Positions 1-4,445 of a stretch of DNA of 5,046 nucleotides are shown one piece after another. Positions within the stretch are counted from its first letter, which is position 1. Each line of letters starts with the position of its first letter. The notes beneath the pieces are model-generated. The model had not been told where the DNA came from and ran no database searches. It saw only the letters and a program-made list of their open reading frames with translations. Origin of the DNA: Candidatus Bathyarchaeota archaeon (GTDB lineage: Archaea > Thermoproteota > Bathyarchaeia > TCS64); the NCBI GenBank assembly GCA_003662205.1, contig QMXQ01000122.1, positions 1-5,046 of the forward strand, written 5' to 3'. A program made the position numbers and the translations under genes.

Positions 1-816
1 GGTCGCTCCCGGCCTCACGGCCTCAAAGGCGGCCCTGTTCGCCTCGTAGACCACCTCGTAGAGCTCCTGCTGGCGCGGCGTGGGCTCGCCGTAGAAGACG
101 GTGCGGGTGATGTCCGACCAGTAGCCGTGGACCGTTGTGCCCGTGTCCACCAGGACGGAGTCCCCCGGCCTCAGCCGCCTGTCGGATGCGCCGCCGTGGG
201 GGAGCGCGGCCCTCTCGCCGAAGAGGACCGTGCAGAAGGTCTGGCCTCCGCCGAGGTGCCTCATCTCGGTCGTGATGGCGGCGGCGAGCTCCCGCTCCGT
301 CATCCCCGGGTGCATCTGGTCGAAGGCGTGCTGGAGGGCGCGATCCGCTATGTCGCACGCCCGCCTCATCCAGTCAAGCTCCCTGGGCGTCTTGACCATG
401 CGGACGGCGCTGAGCCGACGCGATACGTCGACGAAGCGAGCGGCCGGCAGCAGCCCCTGGAGGCGGTTGACCCAGCCCCATGGGGCGTCCTCGGCCAGGC
501 CGATGGCGGACTCGGCGAGGCCTCGCCGGCTGATGCTGTCGGCCAGCAGCCTCACGGGGTCCTCATGCTCCCTCCAGACCTCCACCCGATCGATCCAGGG
601 CCTCTGGCCCCTGAGCTCCCGTTCCAGCTCGTTGACGACGAGGACAGGGTCGCCGTCGACGGGTATGAGGGCGGCCGAGAGGCGCTCGCTCGGGCCGATG
701 CTGAAGCCGGTGAAGTAGCCGATGTCGGCGCCGGGGAAGAGAAGGAGGGCGTCGACGCCGATGCGCCGCATGAGGCTGACGGCCTTCCTCGCCCTCTCCC
801 TATGGAAGTCGCTCAT
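1..816 (-). CDS. M24 family metallopeptidase (Xaa-Pro aminopeptidase/dipeptidase-like), 3' end outside the window
   Basis: Reading the minus strand from ATG at 816-814 gives 272 codons without a stop, running off the window start. Residues about 1-130 form the creatinase N-terminal domain (ALLLFPGADIGYFTGF early on), and residues about 141-272 start the pita-bread catalytic domain (KTPRELDWMRRACDIAD, then GMTERELAAAI). H207 in ALPHG matches the conserved active-site histidine. D224 (VLVDTGTTVHGYWSD) and D235 (SDITRT) match the first two of the five metal ligands of M24 enzymes; the remaining His/Glu/Glu ligands lie beyond base 1. By family, such enzymes are cytosolic two-metal peptidases removing residues next to proline; a full protein is usually about 350-370 aa, so roughly 90 residues are missing. 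The start is supported by a TATA-like element 28 bp upstream. Exact substrate (aminopeptidase, dipeptidase or creatinase-type) cannot be decided. Confidence 0.93.
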   Translation of the reverse strand, partial: MSDFHRERARKAVSLMRRIGVDALLLFPGADIGYFTGFSIGPSERLSAALIPVDGDPVLVVNELERELRGQRPWIDRVEVWREHEDPVRLLADSISRRGLAESAIGLAEDAPWGWVNRLQGLLPAARFVDVSRRLSAVRMVKTPRELDWMRRACDIADRALQHAFDQMHPGMTERELAAAITTEMRHLGGGQTFCTVLFGERAALPHGGASDRRLRPGDSVLVDTGTTVHGYWSDITRTVFYGEPTPRQQELYEVVYEANRAAFEAVRPGAT

Positions 817-839
817 CACCTATCCATCCGGCTCACGCC

Positions 840-850
840 GTTTATAGGCT
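840..850 (-). promoter_or_regulatory. TATA-box promoter of the M24 peptidase gene
   Basis: On the minus strand the sequence reads AGCCTATAAAC, with a purine-containing BRE-like stretch (GCGAAG) just upstream. Its centre, near 844, is about 28 bp before the A of the ATG at 816. As archaeal transcription starts about 25-28 bp downstream of the TATA centre, the mRNA should begin at or within a few bases of the start codon (leaderless). No good Shine-Dalgarno sequence precedes the ATG, which agrees. This is inferred from sequence only. Confidence 0.6.
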
Positions 851-979
851 TCGCCCCCGCGGGGAAGGTTAAAACTGATGGGCGGCCCCCTTCTCCGGAT
901 GAAGCGATTGTTTGGCAGATCGATCAACTCTAACCCCTTTTTCCTGGCGCGTGAGACGCGGCTTATGCTAAGGCGATCT

Positions 980-1513
980 CTATCGGCGCTTCACCCTCAT
1001 GAACTTCGTGTCGCTGATGTGCCTCAGAAGAATGGCGGTCGGCCTCTCTGGCCTGTAGGTGATGAAGCTGTTATGGAACCTATCCAAAGGCCTCGCTCCG
1101 CGGTCGACCTCGATATAGAAGATGAGAAGGGCGTATGTGGCGTTCCCCCTCGAATCAAACGTGACCGCGAAGGACTCTGGCTCCGACTGGCGCGCGGGTG
1201 CGCGCCAGGGTAGCCTCGCCTCCGAGACCCCTCCCTCCTCCGAGAGGCTCCAGCCCTCGGCCCCCACCGGGCTCATGTTGTAGAACCTGACGACCAGCCG
1301 GACCCGGGCAGGGGAAAGCCCCTTATTCCTTACTCGCAGCTCGACCGGGAGGGCCTCCGCTTCGAAATCTATCGTCCCGTTGTAGTCCAGCGGCGTCGAA
1401 AGGTGATACGAGATCACGGGCCTCGCGACCACGCCGTATAAGAAGACCAGGTTTATCGCGAGGGAGACCAGCAGCATCGCGGCAGCCTGAATCCTGGAAT
1501 CCGTGAAGGGCAT
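980..1513 (-). CDS. Hypothetical membrane-anchored protein with beta-rich outer domain
   Basis: A 177-aa protein that I do not recognise as a named family. Residues 9-30 (AAAMLLVSLAINLVFLYGVV core) form one hydrophobic helix, either an uncleaved signal anchor or a signal peptide. The rest is polar with alternating hydrophobic strands: residues 55-80 (LPVELRVRNKGLSPARVRLV) resemble the Ig-like/CARDB type of adhesion or surface domain, where an N-x-G turn links two strands. Three N-x-S/T sequons (N45, N79, N124) would suit archaeal surface glycosylation if the domain is outside the cell. The C-terminus is basic (KFMRVKRR). It is flanked by same-strand genes but has its own TATA-like box and a leaderless-type start, so it is probably monocistronic. 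The fold assignment is a guess; the membrane segment is clear. Confidence 0.75.
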   Translation of the reverse strand: MPFTDSRIQAAAMLLVSLAINLVFLYGVVARPVISYHLSTPLDYNGTIDFEAEALPVELRVRNKGLSPARVRLVVRFYNMSPVGAEGWSLSEEGGVSEARLPWRAPARQSEPESFAVTFDSRGNATYALLIFYIEVDRGARPLDRFHNSFITYRPERPTAILLRHISDTKFMRVKRR

Positions 1514-1535
1514 CCCTATAAATCAACGCTTCATT

Positions 1536-1545
1536 CGTTTAAAAC
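1536..1545 (-). promoter_or_regulatory. TATA-box promoter of the hypothetical membrane protein gene
   Basis: The minus strand reads GTTTTAAACG, centred near 1541, about 28 bp upstream of the ATG at 1513. The spacing is the same as for the M24 gene and again implies a leaderless transcript. No ribosome-binding sequence is seen before the ATG. A second AT-rich stretch at 1515-1523 lies too close to the start codon to act as its TATA box. Confidence 0.55.
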
Positions 1546-1561
1546 CGCGCGATGACCTCAT

Positions 1562-1580
1562 CTTCTCGGCTGTAGAGAAG
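1562..1580. repeat. Inverted repeat CTTCTC-N7-GAGAAG
   Basis: Perfect 6-bp arms at 1562-1567 and 1575-1580 are separated by seven bases. It lies 20 bp past the stop of the SNase-like gene and 17 bp upstream of the TATA element for the membrane protein gene (both minus strand). It could be a 3'-end hairpin of the former mRNA or a binding site for a dimeric regulator of the latter. No oligo-T follows it on the minus strand, which weakens the terminator reading. Confidence 0.4.
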
Positions 1581-1599
1581 CGGGAAGCTAGTCGGCTCT

Positions 1600-1875
1600 T
1601 TAGATGGTTTTGAGGTACTCCTTCATCGCCTCGTTGACGTCCACGTCGTCGACCCTGACGAGGGCGATGCTGCGCCCCAGCCGGTCCCATTCAAGGGTCT
1701 CGAACTCGACCTTTTTCCGGAGCACGAGGCTCTCCAGCCTCTCCCGCGCCCTCTCGGCCTCCGGCGTCCCCCTCTCGGGTGGCTCGACGCCGGCGAGCTT
1801 CACCGCCATGTTGGGGCGGATGATGAAGGTCGCGGCGTCGTCCACCCGGATAACCGTCGCTCTCCGTGTGCCCAT
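1600..1875 (-). CDS. Minimal SNase-like (thermonuclease-fold) domain protein, active site degenerate
   Basis: The start ATG at 1875-1873 gives 91 aa. It is chosen over upstream in-frame starts (up to 2070) because GGAGG at 1887-1883 sits seven bases before it, and because residues further upstream would overlap the divergent ilvE gene and look non-coding. The whole protein is one SNase OB-fold barrel: TVIRVDDAATFII, VKLAGVEPPERGTPEAERAR, VEFETLEWDRLGRSIALV, then VNEAMKEYL. Aligned by eye to staphylococcal nuclease, E34 (general base E43) and R68 (R87) remain. The calcium ligand D21 is A15, R35 is K26, and D40 is E31. No signal peptide is present. The fold is well supported; nuclease activity is doubtful, and a nucleic-acid or protein-binding role is an alternative. 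Confidence 0.85.
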   Translation of the reverse strand: MGTRRATVIRVDDAATFIIRPNMAVKLAGVEPPERGTPEAERARERLESLVLRKKVEFETLEWDRLGRSIALVRVDDVDVNEAMKEYLKTI

Positions 1876-1882
1876 CCCGTGG

Positions 1883-1887
1883 CCTCC
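1883..1887 (-). promoter_or_regulatory. Shine-Dalgarno site deciding the SNase-like start
   Basis: The minus strand reads GGAGG, then seven bases, then ATG at 1875. This is a good ribosome-binding site and fixes the 91-aa start. It means this mRNA has a short leader, unlike the leaderless-type neighbours. Confidence 0.6.
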
Positions 1888-1910
1888 GACATAGCGGTGT
1901 CGGGCCGCCG

Positions 1911-1920
1911 TCTTAAGATT
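1911..1920 (-). promoter_or_regulatory. Weak TATA-like element for the SNase-like gene
   Basis: The minus strand reads AATCTTAAGA, centred near 1915, about 40 bp upstream of the ATG. A start site 25-28 bp downstream would give a leader of roughly 13-15 bases that just includes the GGAGG. The match to a TATA box is modest. It lies about 29 bp from the oppositely oriented TATA element of ilvE, making a compact divergent promoter. Confidence 0.35.
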
Positions 1921-1939
1921 TCCGATGGGGCTGACAAAC

Positions 1940-1949
1940 CCTTTAAGCC
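1940..1949 (+). promoter_or_regulatory. TATA-like promoter element of the aminotransferase gene
   Basis: CCTTTAAGCC, centred near 1944, lies about 34 bp before the ATG at 1979. Transcription would begin near 1970, giving a leader of about nine bases that carries GGAG at 1970-1973, five bases before the ATG. Inferred from sequence. Confidence 0.45.
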
Positions 1950-1978
1950 CGGAGGCGCGATCCTCCCTTGGAGATTCT

Positions 1979-2905
1979 ATGTCGGTTGCTTTTCGCGGCG
2001 CCAAGTATTGCTGGATGAACGGTGAGATCGTGGAAACGGAGCGGGCGCTGGTCTCGGCGATGGAGCCCATCTACCTCGGCATCTTCGAGGGAATCAAGGC
2101 CTACGTCGAGGGCGCCGTCCTCGGCGAGGGGAAACTTAACATCTTCCAGTGGAAGCCTCACATCGACCGCCTCTGGCGGAGCGCGGCCGTCAACGGCCTC
2201 AAGATACCGTACACGAAGGAACGACTGCTGGAGGCCACGCGCGAAGCCATCAGGGCGAACGGGTTCAGGACCAACGTCTACATCCAGCCGAGGGTCTGGC
2301 CCAGGGCCAACGTCGAGGACGAGGTCCACGTCGTCGTCCCCACGTGGAAATTCGAGACCCGCCTGGGGAAGGAGAACCCCCGCTTCTCTGAGGAGCGCCG
2401 ATTCATGATCAGCAGCTGGAGGCGGATCGCCAGCGACGCCCTGCCGCCCCAGGCGAAGTCGTGGGCGAACTACGCGAACTCGGCGCTGGCGGCGAGGGAG
2501 GCGAAGCGGTGCGGCTACGACGGGGCCATATTCCTCGACAACAGGGGGTTCGTCTCCGAGGGGACCGGGGCCTGCCTGATGGCGGTGCGGAACGGCAGGG
2601 TCATAGCCCCGCCGGTCTCCGCATCCATCCTCGAATCCGTCACACGCGGCACCTTCCTAGAGTTCATCCCCGAGGACCTCGGCATCCCCGTCGAGGTCAG
2701 GGACATCACCCGGGTCGAGCTCTACGCCTCCGACGAGGTCTTCCTCTGCGGCACCGGTGGCGAGGTGACGCCCATCACCAGCATCGACGACATCAAGCTC
2801 GGAACCGAGTACCCCGGACCCATAACCAGGCAGATCGCCGAATACTATGCCGAGGTCCTGGCCGGCAACGTCGAGAAACGGCGGAGCTGGCTCACACCAG
2901 TCTAG
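1979..2905 (+). CDS. ilvE: Branched-chain-amino-acid aminotransferase-like class IV PLP transaminase
   Basis: This is a complete 308-aa protein, the normal IlvE length. By family it reversibly moves an amino group between leucine, isoleucine or valine and 2-oxoglutarate, using PLP, in the cytosol (last step of branched-chain synthesis). Visible motifs: FEGIKAY (36-42), R64 in HIDRL (PLP phosphate arginine), K160 in QAKSWANY (Schiff-base lysine), GFVSEGTG with E194 (PLP ring nitrogen), GTGGEVTP with T259. The start at 1979 (MSVAFRGAKY) is preferred to the in-frame ATG at 1925 because GGAG lies five bases upstream, the usual family N-terminus begins here, and the 1925 start lies upstream of the apparent promoter. 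An oddity is YIQPRVW at 101-107: the arginine that E. coli IlvE has at this IRP position is Gln103, and the glycine-rich loop after it is shortened. Substrate range may therefore differ. No other ilv or leu gene is in the window. Confidence 0.9.
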   Translation: MSVAFRGAKYCWMNGEIVETERALVSAMEPIYLGIFEGIKAYVEGAVLGEGKLNIFQWKPHIDRLWRSAAVNGLKIPYTKERLLEATREAIRANGFRTNVYIQPRVWPRANVEDEVHVVVPTWKFETRLGKENPRFSEERRFMISSWRRIASDALPPQAKSWANYANSALAAREAKRCGYDGAIFLDNRGFVSEGTGACLMAVRNGRVIAPPVSASILESVTRGTFLEFIPEDLGIPVEVRDITRVELYASDEVFLCGTGGEVTPITSIDDIKLGTEYPGPITRQIAEYYAEVLAGNVEKRRSWLTPV

Positions 2906-2919
2906 CCCCCTTTTTTTTC
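2906..2919 (+). terminator. Oligo-T terminator of the aminotransferase gene
   Basis: The stop TAG at 2903-2905 is followed immediately by five C and eight T (2911-2918). A T-run without need for a stem is the usual intrinsic termination signal in archaea, and it is placed exactly at the 3' end of the gene. Confidence 0.7.
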
Positions 2920-2927
2920 CGAGACAG

Positions 2928-2940
2928 GCATATATTAATC
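2928..2940 (+). promoter_or_regulatory. Strong TATA-like element with no protein gene downstream
   Basis: GCATATATTAATC is the best TATA match in the window, yet no plus-strand gene follows until 3351, which has its own element. A transcript started about 25-28 bp downstream (near 2958-2962) would begin at the hairpin at 2963-2982 and run antisense to the small gene at 3000-3185. It could be the promoter of an antisense or small RNA, or only an AT-rich spacer. Confidence 0.35.
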
Positions 2941-2962
2941 TAAACTCGAACGCTTGGTTACA

Positions 2963-3008
2963 GGTGGATCGGCCGATCTACCCAGGTATAATCACTGAAT
3001 CACTGGGT
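2963..3008 (+). repeat. Two overlapping, mutually exclusive hairpins in the convergent spacer
   Basis: The first hairpin pairs 2963-2970 (GGTGGATC) with 2975-2982 (GATCTACC) around GGCC: eight pairs including one G-U (2966/2979). The second pairs ACCCAG (2980-2985) with CTGGGT (3003-3008). Bases 2980-2982 belong to both, so only one can form at a time. The G-U pair is allowed only in plus-strand RNA; the minus strand would have an A-C mismatch. Two adjacent copies of AATCACTG (2990-2997 and 2998-3005) lie in the loop and right arm of the second hairpin. Confidence 0.4.
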
Positions 3009-3185
3009 CTTGGACTCTTTCCGCCGTATCATGATCAGGGGCTTGTTGCATAGGCCGTTGAGATATTTCTTGTCGTATATGACTTCGAGTTTGAGGCCGT
3101 GGTCGTCGAGCAATCTCAGGACAAGGTTGTCGCGGGCCCAGCTCGGAACGTCCTTGAACTTGGGCCTCGCCTCACTCCGGCTCAT
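3000..3185 (-). CDS. Small hypothetical protein, 61 aa
   Basis: I do not recognise this family. ATG at 3185-3183 starts MSRSEARPKFKDVPSWARDN and ends PLIMIRRKESKTQ. The balanced charged/hydrophobic pattern (WARDNLVLRLLDDHGLKLEV, then IYDKKYL) looks like a real folded basic protein with a helix (about 15-28) followed by a strand. The opposite-strand frame here is Ser/Arg/Leu-rich and looks like a shadow. The start is preferred over an upstream ATG at 3242 because GGGGGT lies six bases before it and an AT-rich tract (3211-3223) lies about 31 bp upstream. It is convergent with ilvE and divergent from the Topo VI-A-like gene. A minor DNA- or RNA-binding role is only a guess. Confidence 0.6.
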   Translation of the reverse strand: MSRSEARPKFKDVPSWARDNLVLRLLDDHGLKLEVIYDKKYLNGLCNKPLIMIRRKESKTQ

Positions 3186-3253
3186 ACCCTTACCCCCTAC
3201 GCGGCACCCATAGAAAAAAGAAACGGCGTAGGCTCGACCCACAACAACGGCCG

Positions 3254-3299
3254 TGACGCCGGTAGCGTCAGGGGGAGCGTCTATTACGGGGATCGCGTC
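3254..3299. repeat. TGACGC-N5-GCGTCA inverted repeat plus two further GCGTC copies
   Basis: Perfect arms TGACGC (3254-3259) and GCGTCA (3265-3270) flank a CGGTA spacer. GCGTC recurs at 3277-3281 and 3295-3299, in the same orientation as the right arm. The cluster lies between the divergent small gene and the Topo VI-A-like gene, 15-60 bp upstream of the latter's TATA element. This is where an archaeal activator or repressor would bind. Function is inferred. Confidence 0.4.
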
Positions 3300-3313
3300 T
3301 CCGGGAGGGGCGA

Positions 3314-3325
3314 TTGAAATATACG
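3314..3325 (+). promoter_or_regulatory. TATA-box promoter of the Topo VI-A-like gene
   Basis: TTGAAATATACG, centred near 3320, is about 31 bp upstream of the ATG at 3351. The predicted start site (near 3345-3348) leaves at most a few leader bases, and no Shine-Dalgarno sequence is seen, so the mRNA is probably close to leaderless. Confidence 0.55.
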
Positions 3326-3350
3326 TGGTAACCGCCTTTAGGTTAGACTG

Positions 3351-4238
3351 ATGAGGCAGAGGCTCCCGAGCTACGCGGAGATCGTGCAGGCGGCCCTGGA
3401 GGTCTTCAGGCAGTACGACACGGCGTTGACGCTGCGCCAGCTCTACTATCGGCTCGTGTCGAGGCGCCTGTTCCCGAACACCATCAACAGCTACAAGCGG
3501 CTGAGCAGGATCATGGTGCAGGCCCGGGAGAAGGGGGACGTCCCCCTCAACTGCCTTGAGGACCGGAGCCGCAGAATACTGGGCCGGGGGGACGCGGGCT
3601 TCAGGTCGGTGGATGAGTTCATCAAGCAGAGGATCGCCAGCCTCAAGGAGAGCTGGAAGGGGTTCAGGATGCCCATGTGGGACGACCAGCCCTACAACGT
3701 CCTCATCAGCTTGGAGAAGGACGCCCTGAGCAGGCTGGTGAGCGACGTGGCCAACAGGTACGCGGTCCGCACCTTCCCCACCCGCGGCTACCCGAGCTTC
3801 ACCTACGTCCAGAGGATGGCATCCTACATCCGGAACAGGCTGAAGGGGAAGCCGACCATCGTCCTCTACTTCGGCGACTTCGACCCGAGCGGCGTCGACA
3901 TAGAGCGGGACCTGACGGAGAGGCTACGGAAATACGGCGCCGGAGACTTCGAGGTCCGCAGGGTCGCGCTGACCCGGAAGCAGATCGTCGAATACTCGCT
4001 GCCGCCGATGCCCGTGAAGAAGAGCGACGCCCGAACCCCCAGCTTCGTCGCCACCTACGGCGACGAGGCCGTCGAGCTCGACGCCCTGGAGCCGAACGTG
4101 CTGAAATTCCTCGTGGCCCAGTCCATCGAGGACTGCATAGACAGGGTGGCCTGGAAGAGGCGAGAGGATGAGATCGAGAGCCTGAGGCAGTGGATCAAGG
4201 CCAAGCTGGAGAACATCGAGAGCCTGATCTTAACCTGA
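3351..4238 (+). CDS. Stand-alone Spo11/Topo VI-A-like Toprim protein (Mini-A type)
   Basis: A complete 295-aa protein. Residues about 10-75 form a winged-helix (5Y-CAP-like) domain with LTLRQLYYRL; the second tyrosine of the pair, Y33, aligns with the catalytic DNA-cleaving tyrosine of the Spo11/Top6A 'RD-YY' motif (here RQLYY). Residues about 114-215 form a Toprim domain: E122 in SLEKDAL and D176/D178 in GDFDPSG are the expected magnesium ligands. By family, Topo VI A subunits cleave both DNA strands through a 5'-phosphotyrosine, using a GHKL ATPase B subunit. No B subunit is seen here, and the protein is shorter than Top6A (about 360-390 aa). This matches the 'Mini-A' group described from archaeal and bacterial mobile elements, whose activity is unknown to me. 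The C-terminus (255-295) is charged and helical. A related alternative is a JetD-like nuclease, but its DUF3322/DUF2220 layout is not evident. The next gene, a DUF4011 helicase, is co-directional. Confidence 0.85.
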   Translation: MRQRLPSYAEIVQAALEVFRQYDTALTLRQLYYRLVSRRLFPNTINSYKRLSRIMVQAREKGDVPLNCLEDRSRRILGRGDAGFRSVDEFIKQRIASLKESWKGFRMPMWDDQPYNVLISLEKDALSRLVSDVANRYAVRTFPTRGYPSFTYVQRMASYIRNRLKGKPTIVLYFGDFDPSGVDIERDLTERLRKYGAGDFEVRRVALTRKQIVEYSLPPMPVKKSDARTPSFVATYGDEAVELDALEPNVLKFLVAQSIEDCIDRVAWKRREDEIESLRQWIKAKLENIESLILT

Positions 4239-4319
4239 ACGCCGGACGCCGCTCCAAATACGAAGCCGTGATCAACGAGGAATGGACCGTTAACACCAGC
4301 CCCTGGATGCCTTTTCCCG

Positions 4320-4362
4320 TTTCCCCGCGGAATTGAGCGGCATCCCGTCAATATTGGGGAAA
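4320..4362 (+). repeat. 43-nt nested dyad between the Topo VI-A-like and helicase genes
   Basis: Outer arms TTTCCCC (4320-4326) and GGGGAAA (4356-4362) enclose an inner hairpin: ATTGA (4332-4336), a bulged G, CGG (4338-4340), loop CATC, CCG (4345-4347), TCAAT (4348-4352). Fifteen pairs in all are separated by a 5x3 internal loop. The right outer arm runs into the TATA-like element of the helicase gene. It could be a 3' hairpin of the upstream mRNA, a structured RNA, or an operator overlapping the promoter. Confidence 0.5.
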
Positions 4363-4369
4363 TAAACTC
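4358..4369 (+). promoter_or_regulatory. Candidate TATA element of the DUF4011 helicase gene
   Basis: GGAAATAAACTC, centred near 4364, is the best TATA-like stretch upstream of the helicase. It would start transcription near 4390, leaving a leader of about 50 bases before GTG at 4442. A weaker alternative (GAATAGTTAG, 4390-4399) would start near 4418-4420, at the in-frame TTG. Which one works cannot be decided from sequence. Confidence 0.35.
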
Positions 4370-4370
4370 T

Positions 4371-4394
4371 TATTCAAGACGGCACGTCTGAATA
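4371..4394. repeat. Bulged palindrome at the helicase promoter
   Basis: TATTC (4371-4375), one unpaired A, then AGACG (4377-4381) is mirrored across GCA by CGTCT (4385-4389) and GAATA (4390-4394). That gives ten pairs with one bulge, just downstream of the TATA-like box and around the predicted transcription start. It would suit a repressor site or a 5'-leader hairpin. Confidence 0.45.
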
Positions 4395-4421
4395 GTTAGG
4401 ACGGTCGGTAGAACGGTTTGG

Positions 4422-4445
4422 ATGCGGCTTCTCTGTCTCGGGTGA
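4422..4445 (+). other. Seven-codon leader reading frame overlapping the helicase GTG
   Basis: ATG at 4422 opens MRLLCLG and ends in TGA at 4443-4445, which overlaps the GTG start (GTGA, 4442-4445) in another frame. Such a stop/start overlap is the usual geometry of translational coupling, and would explain a GTG start lacking its own ribosome-binding site. A chance short frame is equally possible. Confidence 0.25.

Noticed and set aside
127..933. Long plus-strand open frame of 268 codons
   Set aside because: It is antisense to the M24 peptidase, whose minus-strand frame carries clear motifs (DTGTTVHGYWSD, SDITRT). The plus-strand translation is rich in Pro, Arg and Gly and has no recognisable motif.
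817..979. Search for an RNA gene or small gene in the spacer between the M24 and membrane protein genes
   Set aside because: Only the M24 promoter, a short GATCGATC palindrome (919-926) and a T5 run on the plus strand (the wrong strand for terminating the minus-strand gene) were seen. No tRNA-like fold or coding frame was found.
1925..1978. Upstream ATG adding 18 residues to the aminotransferase
   Set aside because: The added residues lie over the apparent TATA element and upstream of the GGAG site, and IlvE proteins normally start near the MSVAFRGAKY position.
1876..2070. N-terminal extension of the SNase-like frame up to ATG 2070
   Set aside because: It overlaps the divergent ilvE start and promoter, matches no SNase sequence, and bypasses a good GGAGG-ATG signal at 1875.
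3010..3213. Plus-strand 67-codon frame opposite the small hypothetical gene
   Set aside because: Its translation is Ser/Arg/Leu-rich shadow-like sequence with no start signal; the minus-strand frame looks more protein-like.
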